Source: Candidatus Chloroploca sp. Khr17
Lineage (GTDB): Bacteria; Chloroflexota; Chloroflexia; Chloroflexales; Chloroflexaceae
Direction of reading: 5' to 3'
DNA length: 64,000 nt
NCBI RefSeq assembly: GCF_004138165.1
Contig: NZ_RYFF01000002.1
Location: forward strand, 124,001 to 188,000
Under the pieces are notes generated by a model. It saw only the letters and a program-made list of their open reading frames with translations, was not told the origin of the DNA and did no database searches. The position numbers were made by a program, and so were the translations under genes. Each line of letters starts with the position of its first letter. The stretch's first letter is position 1. Positions 1 through 7,991 of the stretch are shown piece after piece.

Positions 1-130
1 ATACGTATCTGGAAGAACCAGGGGTGTACCAGAAGAACCGGGGCTTTGCTCCATGCTTCCAGCGAGAAGGTCGGGTGTCACCCCCATGTCCACTCACGGA
101 ACGGTCTGGCTAACCGAGCCGATCCGCTGG

Positions 131-150
131 ATGCCCGCTTTCGCGGGCAT
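131..150. repeat. short palindromic repeat (REP-like)
   Basis: A perfect hairpin with arms ATGCCCGC/GCGGGCAT and a 4-base loop TTTC. This stem type is a common dispersed extragenic palindrome in bacteria. It lies in the gene-free first 459 bases, where I see no credible coding frame. Confidence 0.6.
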
Positions 151-259
151 GACATAGTGCGCGTGTAGATTGGGCGTGTAGCGCATCGGGATGAGGTCGG
201 CATCGCGCTGATGCCCGAACAAGTCGCCCGGTACTCCAATAGATACGACCCTCCGTGTC

Positions 260-401
260 GTTCCCGCGCAGGCGGGAACCTAGGCCGCACACGCGGCCAC
301 CAGCCCGCGTACCACGGGTCGTTCCCGCGCAGGCGGGAACCTAGGCCGCACACGCGGCCACCAGCCCGCGTACCACGGGTCGTTCCCGCGCAGGCGGGAA
401 C
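260..401. repeat. 61-bp tandem repeat, 2.3 copies, each with a REP-like hairpin
   Basis: The hairpin GTTCCCGC-GCAG-GCGGGAAC starts at 260, 321 and 382, exactly 61 bp apart. The 41-bp segment between hairpins is identical in the first two copies. There is no variable spacer, so this is not a CRISPR array; it looks like amplification of a REP-type element upstream of rplS. Confidence 0.8.
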
Positions 402-459
402 CCAGGGCTGGCATTTGCGTTGACCGCGCCGATGATGCAGTTACTGCCTTCAAACAAAG

Positions 460-488
460 TTGTCTCGGATGGAACCCTATGGTATACT
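460..488 (+). promoter_or_regulatory. sigma-70-type promoter for rplS
   Basis: TTGTCT at 460-465 and TATACT at 483-488 are separated by 17 bp, close to the housekeeping consensus. The predicted transcript has a leader of about 115 nt before the rplS start at 612. Confidence 0.7.
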
Positions 489-611
489 ACACGCTTGTGA
501 ACTGCACTGGCAGCGTCTTATGCTGCTCTGCTTGCTTATTCTGTTGCCTCATCAGTCCCGCGTTGGTGCGGGCGCCTGGTAGAGGTTGATGCTGAAAGGA
601 ACGACATCGTC

Positions 612-977
612 ATGTCGCAGCAAACCCTGGATGATTTGGCTCAACGCTATCTCAAGCCTGCTCTTCCTGAGTTTCAGGTGGGTGATACCGTGCGCGTTGG
701 GGTGAAGGTGGTTGAAGGAACTCGTGAGCGTGTGCAGGATTTTGAGGGTGTCGTGATTCGCCGCCGCAGTGGTGGTTTGAATGAGAATTTTACGGTGCGC
801 CGCATTGCTTCGCACGGGATCGGTGTTGAGCGTACTTTTTTGGTGCATGCGCCTCGGGTTGATTCGATCAAGGTGATTCGGCGCGGTAAGGTGCGTCGGG
901 CCAAGCTCTACTATCTGCGTGGGCGTTCGGGCAAAGCGGCTCGGATCAAAGAGCGTCGCGATACGGTGCGTCGCTAA
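612..977 (+). CDS. rplS: 50S ribosomal protein L19
   Basis: The 121-residue product is a full-length L19, a protein at the 30S-50S interface of the ribosome. The conserved core is clear: [20 protein letters not shown] near residues 22-41, FEGVVIRRR, and the basic end around [21 protein letters not shown]. The ATG at 612 follows AAAGGA at 595-600 and is the first start in frame. It is the first gene of an apparent transcription unit with the downstream methyltransferase and rnhB, an L19-RNase HII neighbourhood common in bacteria. Confidence 0.97.
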   Translation: MSQQTLDDLAQRYLKPALPEFQVGDTVRVGVKVVEGTRERVQDFEGVVIRRRSGGLNENFTVRRIASHGIGVERTFLVHAPRVDSIKVIRRGKVRRAKLYYLRGRSGKAARIKERRDTVRR

Positions 978-981
978 ACTG

Positions 982-1671
982 GTGTTGCTCTATCGCCGTG
1001 TGGTGCGGTGGGCTTTTCACGTGCTCTACCACGAGTTTGCGTGGAGTTATGACTTTGTAGCGGCGCTGGTGTCACGTGGGTACTGGCAGCGCTGGACAGC
1101 AGCAGCGCTGCCTGAGTTGCATGGTGTGACGCTTGAGCTTGGCGTGGGGCCGGGCCACATGCAAGTGGCCCTTGCGAACCGTGCGGCAACTTTTGGCTTG
1201 GATCGCTCGCCCACGATGCTGGCCCTTGCTGCCAGACGGGTGCGTCGGGCAGGGGCAACACCCCGTTTGATGCGTGCGGATGCCGCCGCGTTGCCTGTGC
1301 GCTCGGCGGCTTGTGCGACGCTTTTTGCTACCTTTCCCTCGGAATATATCGTCGATCCCGCAACGCAGGCTGAAATTCGCCGCGTGCTGGTGCCCGGCGG
1401 TCGGCTGGTGCTGGTGCCGTTTGCCGAACTGGATGCCGGTTGGTATCAACGGTTGATGGCGCTGGCGTACCGTCTGACGCTTCAGTTCCGCCCGCGTGTC
1501 GATCACCAATCTGACCAGGGGGCCTCCTTGCCTGGATCGCCCGCTGGGACGCCCGAGCGCCTCGAACTGGCCGGGATGATTCTCCACGGCCGCTGGGTGA
1601 GGGTCGGGGCGAGTCGCGTAATGGTGATGGTTGGTACTCACGGTCAGGAGGCATATGGCACCGACCTGTGA
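982..1671 (+). CDS. class I SAM-dependent methyltransferase
   Basis: The product is about 229 residues with the SAM-binding motif I (LELGVGPGH, residues 51-59), an acidic strand end (FGLDRSP) and the post-motif region [15 protein letters not shown] typical of UbiE-like methyltransferases. The substrate cannot be told from sequence. I chose the GTG at 982 because it comes just after the rplS stop; the frame is open further upstream but that part overlaps rplS. Its end overlaps the rnhB start by 17 bases, so the two genes are probably translationally coupled. Confidence 0.85.
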   Translation: MLLYRRVVRWAFHVLYHEFAWSYDFVAALVSRGYWQRWTAAALPELHGVTLELGVGPGHMQVALANRAATFGLDRSPTMLALAARRVRRAGATPRLMRADAAALPVRSAACATLFATFPSEYIVDPATQAEIRRVLVPGGRLVLVPFAELDAGWYQRLMALAYRLTLQFRPRVDHQSDQGASLPGSPAGTPERLELAGMILHGRWVRVGASRVMVMVGTHGQEAYGTDL

Positions 1672-2287
1672 ATACGAACGTGAGCTTGTAGCGCAGGGCT
1701 ATCAGGTGATTGCTGGTCTTGACGAGGCCGGTCGTGGGTGCTGGGCCGGGCCAGTCGTCGCGGCTGCGGTCGTCTTTCCGCGTGATCTGTTGATGCGCTC
1801 GGAGACTTTGTACGGCATTGACGACTCCAAGCAACTCTCTGCCCTTGCGCGTGAGCAGGGCTATGCTCAGGTGAGGCGATGGGCAACAGGAATTGGTGTC
1901 GGTATTGTCCCGGCCTACCTGATTGATGCCTTTGGCATTATTGCCGCGACGAGGCTGGCAATGATGGTTGCGTTGCTGCAGTTGCCCTGTCAACCTCACG
2001 CACTCTTGCTTGATGCCCTGGTCTTGCCCACGCTACGCTTACCACAGCAGCCGTTGATCAAAGGTGACGCCCGCTCCCTCTCGATTGCTGCCGCCTCGCT
2101 GGTCGCCAAAGTGACCCGTGATCGCCTGATGCAGACGGCGGATCAGGCTTTTCCGGTGTACGGTTTTGCCGCACACAAAGGCTATGGCACGGCGCAACAT
2201 AAACGCATGCTCGATCAACACGGCGCGTGTGGGTTGCATCGGCGTACTTTTGCCCCGCTGCTTGCCCTGCAAGCCGAGGGAGCCTGA
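1655..2287 (+). CDS. rnhB: ribonuclease HII
   Basis: RNase HII removes RNA from RNA-DNA hybrids, including single misincorporated ribonucleotides. The 210-residue protein has the family signature [20 protein letters not shown] near residue 20, with catalytic D and E, plus the later DSKQL and D-A-L segments expected of the active site. The ATG at 1655 is preceded by AGGAGG at 1646-1651, which decides the start over an upstream TTG. It follows rplS and a methyltransferase in one run. Confidence 0.95.
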   Translation: MAPTCEYERELVAQGYQVIAGLDEAGRGCWAGPVVAAAVVFPRDLLMRSETLYGIDDSKQLSALAREQGYAQVRRWATGIGVGIVPAYLIDAFGIIAATRLAMMVALLQLPCQPHALLLDALVLPTLRLPQQPLIKGDARSLSIAAASLVAKVTRDRLMQTADQAFPVYGFAAHKGYGTAQHKRMLDQHGACGLHRRTFAPLLALQAEGA

Positions 2288-2288
2288 G

Positions 2289-2666
2289 ATGCGGTTTCGT
2301 ACCCACCTGATCACTTCGTTACTTCTCGGCGCGGTCTGCTATCCCCGGCAGCCTGTCCAGTTTGCGTCTGTGGTGGTCGGGGGGACGTTGATTGATCTTG
2401 ATCATCTGGTGCTTTATGCGATGCGTACCGGTGATTGGAGCATCGTTGGGGCGCTGCGGTATGATCGGTATCGTCACCTGCCGTTGCAGCCAGGTGATCA
2501 TCGCCCGCGCTATGGTTTTTTGCGTTCGTGCTTGCATCGGCCTATGTTGAGTCTGCCGCTCTGCTGGGGGTTCGCCTGGCGGTATGCTGCCTTGCGCCCG
2601 GTGGCCCTGGGGGTGACATTGCATTTGATCCTTGATCGTCGCTGGAAGGGTTCTGTGGTACACTGA
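2289..2666 (+). CDS. small membrane protein, YdjM/DUF457-like
   Basis: The 125-residue product starts at ATG 2289, right after the rnhB stop. It begins RFRTHLITSLLLGAV and has LIDLDHLVLY, the D-x-D-H pattern seen in LexA-binding, inner-membrane-associated putative hydrolases of the DUF457/YdjM type. A further His pair (YRHLPL, GVTLHL) and hydrophobic stretches fit that family, but the protein is shorter than most members. Function is unknown; family placement is tentative. Confidence 0.65.
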   Translation: MRFRTHLITSLLLGAVCYPRQPVQFASVVVGGTLIDLDHLVLYAMRTGDWSIVGALRYDRYRHLPLQPGDHRPRYGFLRSCLHRPMLSLPLCWGFAWRYAALRPVALGVTLHLILDRRWKGSVVH

Positions 2667-2695
2667 AGATCAAGCAATGAAGAAGGGAGGCCAGG

Positions 2696-3193
2696 ATGGA
2701 TGAATTTCTTGATCCGCTGGATTCCCAGCAGGAAGATCCCAGTGGTGAATTAGAGCGGCTTGCTCGTGAAGCACTGGAGGCACAAGCAGAGACGAATGAT
2801 CCCATTGCGACCCGCCAACGTTGCCAACGTGTCATTGATCTCTATGCTGGTGGCTGGATTCAGAATGAACGTGATAATTTTTATGCCGCATGGGTGATGA
2901 TCTGCGGTGAAAGCCAGGGCCATTTTAGCTTGGCGCAACTCTTTGCGCGTCGGTCGGCTGAACTTGGCGAAGATCGGGCCTGGACGTTGTGGGCGATGGC
3001 GTGGGATCGCTGGCTAGTAGCCGCAGGGAAACCACAACGCTTTGGTACCCAAATTATTAAACAGCACGGACGCTGGTCACTCGGTGTCGTTGATCCGGCG
3101 ATTAGCGATCTCGAGCGTGCCCTTTTTGCTGTGCCCCCACTCTATGTGCAACTTCAGCGCGCTGAACAGTTGCAGCGCCAAGAGAATAACTGA
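2696..3193 (+). CDS. hypothetical protein, DUF6624-like
   Basis: A 165-residue soluble protein with a strong ribosome site (GGGAGG at 2685-2690). The acidic N-terminus (about residues 1-45) precedes a helical domain containing AWDRWLVAAGKPQRFGTQ. The G-x-x-Q-R-F/Y-G-T-Q signature occurs in DUF6624-type proteins of unknown function. The stop codon lies at the edge of a strong hairpin that probably ends the rplS-side transcription unit. Confidence 0.7.
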   Translation: MDEFLDPLDSQQEDPSGELERLAREALEAQAETNDPIATRQRCQRVIDLYAGGWIQNERDNFYAAWVMICGESQGHFSLAQLFARRSAELGEDRAWTLWAMAWDRWLVAAGKPQRFGTQIIKQHGRWSLGVVDPAISDLERALFAVPPLYVQLQRAEQLQRQENN

Positions 3194-3242
3194 CCCGCCA
3201 AAACGCTGCGAGGACTTTTGTCCAGCAGCGTTTTGGCGGGTC
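3192..3242. terminator. bidirectional hairpin terminator
   Basis: Perfect 18-bp arms (3192-3209 and 3225-3242) around a 15-base loop, sited between two convergent genes. The left arm begins inside the stop codon of the upstream gene. There is no clear T tract. Confidence 0.75.
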
Positions 3243-3248
3243 ATCAAG

Positions 3249-3740
3249 TCAGATGGCATCGCATCCTTGCTCGGTATCAGGATGCACTTCCTGAAGACCG
3301 GTGAAGAGTTGTTGCAAAAGATCACGCAATTCCTGAACCTGCGGCTGCGAGAGGGTTCGCATGCGTCGATGAACACCCGCATGATGGCGTGGACGGATCT
3401 GGCGGAGCTTTTCCGCCCCGGCTTCGGTGAGACAGATCAGGCTCACCCGACGATCCTGCGGGTCGGGACGACGTTCGACGAATCCTTTGCTGATCAAACG
3501 GTCGACGATGCCAGTCAAATTGCTGTTGTCACAGAGCATGCGACTGCTGATTTCGCTCAGCGGAACCCCCTGGGCGTTGGCGTAGGTCAAAATCATAAAC
3601 TGAGGTACCGTCAGAGCCTCGCTACGTAAATCGTACCGATTGTAGGTCTCCATCATCGAACTAATCTGGCGGATCAGAGTGTACGCCTCAAGTTCAGGAG
3701 TGAGCAGTTCTGGTGAGGGTAGCTCAGAAGGCAGACTCAT
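3249..3740 (-). CDS. MarR-family transcriptional regulator
   Basis: The 163-residue protein has a winged helix-turn-helix: TVPQFMILTYANAQGVPLSE, then RMLCDNSNLTGIVDRLISKG as recognition helix region, then the wing ERRPDPQDRRVSLICLTEAG. The DxR(R)V-x-L-T pattern is diagnostic for MarR. I placed the start at ATG 3740; the frame is open to 3881 but that part contains the promoter. It is divergent from the membrane protein at 3915 and two palindromes lie between them, so it probably represses itself and perhaps that gene. The ligand is unknown. Confidence 0.92.
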   Translation of the reverse strand: MSLPSELPSPELLTPELEAYTLIRQISSMMETYNRYDLRSEALTVPQFMILTYANAQGVPLSEISSRMLCDNSNLTGIVDRLISKGFVERRPDPQDRRVSLICLTEAGAEKLRQIRPRHHAGVHRRMRTLSQPQVQELRDLLQQLFTGLQEVHPDTEQGCDAI

Positions 3741-3794
3741 AACGTGACTTTCGTGTACTGTTTCGAGTGAGACAATTTGAGGATCACTCTTTTG

Positions 3795-3808
3795 ATAGTT
3801 CAAACTAT
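3795..3808. promoter_or_regulatory. MarR-type operator overlapping the regulator's -10
   Basis: ATAGTT-CA-AACTAT is a perfect palindrome. It covers the -10 element (TATAGT, read on the minus strand at 3809-3804) of a near-consensus promoter whose -35 TTGACA is at 3833-3828 with an 18-bp spacer. The position fits autorepression by the MarR protein. Confidence 0.7.
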
Positions 3809-3833
3809 AACATGTTTTACCGCAGAATGTCAA
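3804..3833 (-). promoter_or_regulatory. promoter of the marR-like gene
   Basis: On the minus strand TTGACA (3833-3828), an 18-bp spacer and TATAGT (3809-3804) form a near-consensus promoter about 64 bases upstream of the ATG at 3740. Confidence 0.7.
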
Positions 3834-3846
3834 TAAGTCATACATG

Positions 3847-3871
3847 TTTTGCACAGCAAAACTGTGCAAAA
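3847..3871. promoter_or_regulatory. second operator-like palindrome in the divergent region
   Basis: TTTTGCACAG-CAAAA-CTGTGCAAAA: 10-bp perfect arms around 5 bases, 44 bases upstream of the membrane protein start at 3915. Its sequence is unrelated to the ATAGTT palindrome, so a second regulator may bind here. Confidence 0.55.
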
Positions 3872-3914
3872 TGTTGGGCAAGCCTGAAACCCTTCCGGGG
3901 TGAGGAGGACGTGT

Positions 3915-4778
3915 ATGCTCTCGGCGAGTTCACCAGTGCCGCGTTTTGATCGCATTGTTTCGCTGATCTTTGTGATCTTGATCGGCCTGGGGGTGATTTT
4001 TCTTGTTGATACCAACCCTGATACCCTGCGGATTGTGCCGGGGGGTGATCTGCCGACTATTACCCTGTCGTGGTTTCTGGTTGCGTTGCTGACCGTCATC
4101 ACGAGTGTAGGCGCCGATCTGCTTGCCCGTGCGCATCCGCAGTTGCAGTCACGTACGTTGCCCGAGGTCAACCTTGGCTTTGTGCGGTTTGAGGTGGTGC
4201 CCAATTTCTGGGTGTTGCCCTCGCTGAGTGTGGTTGGTTCATTTGCCTTTTTCAGGCTCTTTAGCAATGCCTTCGAGGGCCTGGCCTTTGTGCTGGCCCT
4301 GGTTGCCGCTGGCAGTTCGCTCTTGATCGTGTTGCTTGCCCAGCATTATGTGCTTGATCGTACGCCCAGGGTCAGTCAGCTTGCGCAGGTGGTCTTGCAA
4401 GCGGTGGGCTATTTGCTGGCGTTTGGTATCTTTAGTGCGGTGAGTTATACGGGCTATCGTACGCTCTATTCAGCCTCGATGATTGGGCTGACTGGTGCGC
4501 TGCTTGCCTATGCGTTGCTGGCGTTTCATCCCCGTACCAGCACGGTGCTCTTAGCGCTGCTCGTTGGTCTTGTGCTTGCTGAGGCGACGTGGGCGCTGAA
4601 TTACTGGGCCACCTCTTTTTTGATCGCCGGAACAGTGCTCCTGGTGCTCTTTTATGTGGTGGTCAGTCTGTTGCAACATCAGGCTGCCGGTCGCCTGCAG
4701 CGAAGGATGTTGCTGGAATATGGCGTGCTGGGCGGGGCTCTCTTTGTGACGATTGCCTATGTGGCGTTACTGATCTAG
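3915..4778 (+). CDS. integral membrane protein, DUF5656-like
   Basis: The 287-residue protein is almost entirely hydrophobic, with about seven or eight transmembrane segments, beginning with FDRIVSLIFVILIGLGVIFL (residues 11-30). A conserved-looking loop, LPEVNLGFVRFEVVPNFWVL, sits between the second and third segments. It resembles DUF5656 membrane proteins found mainly in Chloroflexota; function is unknown. AGGAGG at 3903-3908 sets the ATG at 3915. Its 3' end overlaps the convergent cobW-like gene by 12 bases. Confidence 0.8.
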   Translation: MLSASSPVPRFDRIVSLIFVILIGLGVIFLVDTNPDTLRIVPGGDLPTITLSWFLVALLTVITSVGADLLARAHPQLQSRTLPEVNLGFVRFEVVPNFWVLPSLSVVGSFAFFRLFSNAFEGLAFVLALVAAGSSLLIVLLAQHYVLDRTPRVSQLAQVVLQAVGYLLAFGIFSAVSYTGYRTLYSASMIGLTGALLAYALLAFHPRTSTVLLALLVGLVLAEATWALNYWATSFLIAGTVLLVLFYVVVSLLQHQAAGRLQRRMLLEYGVLGGALFVTIAYVALLI

Positions 4779-5726
4779 TAGTTCGTCGTACCGCTGGCGC
4801 CAATGGTTGGCCCGCTCGGGCGCGTCGGCACAGCGATCCAGGTTGGCAAAGATCTGCGCGGCAAGCGGTTCGAGGTCAGGCCCAATCAAGATGAGCCGGT
4901 TGAGCGGTTGCTGGTGCTGTCGCGGTCGTACGCTGGTCAGGCTGTGCCGTCCAAAGACGTGGTGGACTTCGTTGGGCCACGGGGCATCAGTGCAGTGAAC
5001 AAGGCCCTTCGCTCGGTAAACCCGCTCGGGCAGGCTCGCCAGGGTTTGCTCGAAGGCACTGCGTATCAGGGGCGTGTCGTTGCTCCAACTGAGCGCACTG
5101 AACCCGTCTTGTGTGCGGTGCCCAGCGTACGCGGGTGGGTCTTCCCCTTCCATCCGAAGGCTAAAGAGCAGATCAGCAGGAACGAGGCCCTGAACCGTTG
5201 GGACAAGCGCGGCACGGGCATTGATGCGTTGCACCTCTTCACTGACCTGTTTGCATCTTTCTGTGGAAATAAGATCGGTTTTGTTGAGAATAATCAGATC
5301 GGCTGCCTGTAGTTGCCAGGTGGTGACTGGTGAGGCAGCGAGGGCTGCTGCGAAATTGGTGGCATCAACCACCGTCACAATCGCATCGAGGGGCAGTTCG
5401 GCAGCCCGGATGCGGCGCACCAGGCCGCCTGGTTCGGCGAGGCCGCTGGTTTCGACCAGGATTTGGTCGGGATGGTAGTCCAGCAACTCTTCGACGGCCA
5501 GCAGGAAATCCGAGCCTGCTTCGCAACAGACGCAGCCGCCGGCGAGTTCAACAATCGGGGCGTGACCGCTGCGAGCGAGCGTTGCGCCATCCAGGCCGAT
5601 CTGGCCAAATTCGTTGACAATTACGCCCAGACGCCGACGCGTGCTTGCCTCTGCCACCAGTCTGCGCACGAGTGTTGTTTTGCCACTGCCCAGAAAGCCT
5701 GTCACGAGCGTCAAAGGTGTTTGCAT
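4767..5726 (-). CDS. CobW/COG0523-family GTP-binding metallochaperone
   Basis: The 319-residue protein belongs to the G3E GTPases, several of which deliver Zn or other metals to target enzymes. Visible motifs are the P loop GFLGSGKTT (residues 9-17), the metal-binding GCVCC, ETSGLAEP (Walker B region) and the base-specificity NKTD. A His/Cys-poor C-terminal CobW_C domain follows. It starts 8 bases after the lipoprotein gene at 5735-6880, so the two are likely one operon. The metal cannot be predicted; the lack of a His-rich stretch argues against a nickel-storage role. Confidence 0.92.
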   Translation of the reverse strand: MQTPLTLVTGFLGSGKTTLVRRLVAEASTRRRLGVIVNEFGQIGLDGATLARSGHAPIVELAGGCVCCEAGSDFLLAVEELLDYHPDQILVETSGLAEPGGLVRRIRAAELPLDAIVTVVDATNFAAALAASPVTTWQLQAADLIILNKTDLISTERCKQVSEEVQRINARAALVPTVQGLVPADLLFSLRMEGEDPPAYAGHRTQDGFSALSWSNDTPLIRSAFEQTLASLPERVYRAKGLVHCTDAPWPNEVHHVFGRHSLTSVRPRQHQQPLNRLILIGPDLEPLAAQIFANLDRCADAPERANHWRQRYDELLDQ

Positions 5727-5734
5727 AGCTTAAC

Positions 5735-6880
5735 CTACCAGCGACAATCAACCGAACGGCAATCGTCGCCCGCATAGCCGGTCAATTCGACATAGCCGCG
5801 CCCGCTGAGGGGCTGCCCGCCCTGTGAACCCTGGACGTCTACCGCGCCTTCCCAGTAGATAATCGTGACGGGCAACTCCTGGTCACGTAACGCGGGTTGG
5901 ATGGTGAGTTCGAGCGCAAGCTCGGGAATGGTGAGTTGCCAACCCGATGGGTAGACGGCCCCGCTACGCGGGCTGCGCCAGGTGTCGAGAACGTCGAGCG
6001 TCACTGGGGCTTGATCCAAGATGCGCATTGTGCCGTCTGCCTCGACGAGTGAGCCGAGGCGGTAGCTGATGGCATCGGCTGTCCGCACCTGTGCGTACAT
6101 TATTTCGCGTCCATCATCAAGCTGAAGGCTGAACCAGTCCCACCCGACGGCCCCATCTTCAAGGGCACTGGTGCCCCACTCGTGATCCATCCAGCTGAGC
6201 CCGGTGACCGCATACTGTGCGTCGCCGATGCGCACGGTGCCGTTTGTCTCCATCCGGGTCAGCGAATAGTAGAACGAGGCATTGCCGGGAGTCAAACCCT
6301 TTTGGCTCAAGCCCTGGTCGCCCTGAAGCGCCGGAGCTTTGCGGCTCACGAGGGTCAGATCAAGGGCAACCTCCTCTTCGGCGGCGCGGAGGTGCATGGT
6401 CATCCCCTCGGGGCCACTCCCTTCGGCTGACCAGTCTTCGAGGAAGACCCGAAACGGCTCACCCGACGCCCCGGCGAGGCCGACCGCATCGCGGCTGAAG
6501 CGTTCAAAGGCATAAAAGCGGCCATTTGCCACATCACTGAGCGCCAGATGGGCCATATAGATCGCACTGGTTCCCCAGGGCGAAGCCCGTTCGGGCGGCT
6601 CAGGCGTCAGCGCACTGCGAAAAAAGGTCAACTGATAACCGAAACGGTGCTCACCGGCGTCAAGGTTGCCTGTATAGTACCACCACTCAATCGCATACTC
6701 AGGGTGTGGTCCGTGATCCTGTGGGAAGACAAAGGGCCGTGGCTCGAGCACACGGGCAAAACCACTGTCGCTTCCACGGTTGATGGCCTCAACCGCATCG
6801 AGGCGCGCCGTAATCGAGGGTGGCGGGGCGGTGCAGCCTGTGATCAAGAGGATACCAATCAAAATGAGCCAATAGGGCAT
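5735..6880 (-). CDS. AttH / CrtC-like (carotenoid 1,2-hydratase family) lipoprotein
   Basis: The 381-residue protein has a lipoprotein signal (LILIGILLITGC, Cys at about residue 16). The mature part carries the lipocalin-like double domain of the AttH/CrtC superfamily: FPQDHGPHPEYAIEWWYYTG, AHLALSDVANGRFYAFERFS and GLSWMDHEWGTS are hallmark segments. Some members hydrate carotenoids (CrtC) and others have unknown function, so a carotenoid role in this phototroph is possible but not shown. It is followed by the cobW-like gene after 8 bases. Confidence 0.85.
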   Translation of the reverse strand: MPYWLILIGILLITGCTAPPPSITARLDAVEAINRGSDSGFARVLEPRPFVFPQDHGPHPEYAIEWWYYTGNLDAGEHRFGYQLTFFRSALTPEPPERASPWGTSAIYMAHLALSDVANGRFYAFERFSRDAVGLAGASGEPFRVFLEDWSAEGSGPEGMTMHLRAAEEEVALDLTLVSRKAPALQGDQGLSQKGLTPGNASFYYSLTRMETNGTVRIGDAQYAVTGLSWMDHEWGTSALEDGAVGWDWFSLQLDDGREIMYAQVRTADAISYRLGSLVEADGTMRILDQAPVTLDVLDTWRSPRSGAVYPSGWQLTIPELALELTIQPALRDQELPVTIIYWEGAVDVQGSQGGQPLSGRGYVELTGYAGDDCRSVDCRW

Positions 6881-6943
6881 ATCTTTTACGCTCTTCTAGC
6901 GGTATATGGTGTATCGACTTATTCATTGTACCTGGATTTTGTT

Positions 6944-7426
6944 ATGCTTGACGACCAACCTGAAGATCAGGCGCGTGTGCTTGTGGTCATTGTGCCACAG
7001 CCACGTGATCTGGCACTTGCTCGTGACGAGGGCTGGTATCGTGTGCCCCTGGCCCACACACCGGCGCAGTTTGCCGCAGACTACCTGGCCTTTTACCAGA
7101 CGGCGGCCTTTGGCGACGAGCGCTGGTCAGTTCGCTTCTATGCCGAAGTCTTGCGCTACACGATCCAGACGCGACGCGAATTATTGCCCGACGAACCGGA
7201 TCACCCGCGGGCCAACGAGCGCTACTATCGCGTCACCCTGGGGCCGTTGCGTGAGCTGCCGTTGCCTGTACCGTCGGCGCGGCTGCGTCGGGTCGTCTTT
7301 ATTGCGACCACCTTTGGGCAACTACGTCGGGCAAGCGATCTGCGTGACCTCTATCACCCGGATGAAGACGACCTGCCTGATGACGATCTCTGGGGGGCTG
7401 GGTTGGCAGGACGCACCTTGCGTTAA
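6944..7426 (+). CDS. conserved hypothetical protein
   Basis: A 160-residue soluble protein starting MLDDQPEDQARVLVVIVPQP; I do not recognise the family. It has an alpha/beta feel in the first half (VLVVIVPQPRDLALARDEGW), a helical middle (TPAQFAADYLAFYQTAAF) and a very acidic C-terminus (HPDEDDLPDDDLWG). I use ATG 6944, 63 bases from the divergent lipoprotein gene. No good ribosome site is visible. The frame is open far upstream, but that part lies antisense to the lipoprotein gene. Confidence 0.7.
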   Translation: MLDDQPEDQARVLVVIVPQPRDLALARDEGWYRVPLAHTPAQFAADYLAFYQTAAFGDERWSVRFYAEVLRYTIQTRRELLPDEPDHPRANERYYRVTLGPLRELPLPVPSARLRRVVFIATTFGQLRRASDLRDLYHPDEDDLPDDDLWGAGLAGRTLR

Positions 7427-7430
7427 AGAA

Positions 7431-7811
7431 GATGCAAGCGCCCTGTTTAATCCTGTAGGGCAATCGGATCACACGAAACCGGATAAAAAAAAGACGCTTT
7501 CTTTGGCAGCATGTGCATGCAACCAGCGGCGCAAACGTGCGAGCAGGGGGGGGCCTGGCGGGGGCTCCTATCAGGCCCGGCGGCACCCGCCAACAACGGG
7601 GCACCCGCAAGGGGTGCCCGTACCGCAAGGGGTGCGGGCGGGGTGTAGGGGCACCCCTTGCGGGTGCCCTGGCGGGGTGCCCTGGCGGGGTGCCCGTACC
7701 GCAAGGGGTGCCCGTACAGGGCCGGGGCGCGGGCGGGGTGTAGGGGCACCCCTTGCGGGTGCCCTGGCGGGGTGTGTACACGGAAGGTGCAACCGCCATG
7801 TTTAATCCTGT
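7431..7811. repeat. GC-rich repeat island bounded by 26-bp imperfect direct repeats
   Basis: Related 26-base sequences at 7431-7456 and 7786-7811 (23 of 26 identical, ending TTTAATCCTGT) flank a segment made of copies and inverted copies of GGGCACCCGCAAGGGGTGCCC, around 7599-7622, 7647-7672 and 7741-7765. A closely related element is at 29860-29934. There is no transposase, so it may be a non-autonomous element. Apart from this repeat and the folE promoter, 7427-7991 holds no gene. Confidence 0.75.
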
Positions 7812-7819
7812 GCAAGTAC

Positions 7820-7847
7820 TTGACAAATTCTGTGCAAGTGGTATTGT
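7820..7847 (+). promoter_or_regulatory. promoter upstream of folE
   Basis: Consensus TTGACA at 7820-7825, a 16-bp spacer and TATTGT at 7842-7847. Direct repeats CTGTGCAAGT at 7808-7817 and 7830-7839, 22 bp apart, bracket the -35 element and could bind a regulator. Confidence 0.6.
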
Positions 7848-7991
7848 TAATAGCGGTGCTGTAATATAAAGAATGATTTGTGGCAGCGCATTTTAGCGAC
7901 CCGACTGGCGCAAAGATCCTGAATGACTGAAGTAATTGCTGGCAATGGTTGCCAGGCTATCGTCGAGAAGATTGAAGAGGAAACAAACCTA

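Noticed and set aside
260-401. Possible CRISPR array
   Set aside because: The 61-bp period has identical 'spacers' in the first two units and only 2.3 copies, so it is a tandem repeat, not repeat-spacer units.
7299-7826. Long minus-strand reading frames over the repeat island
   Set aside because: They are translations of GC-rich palindromes (Pro/Gly/Arg repeats) with no ribosome site and cover the end of a gene on the other strand.
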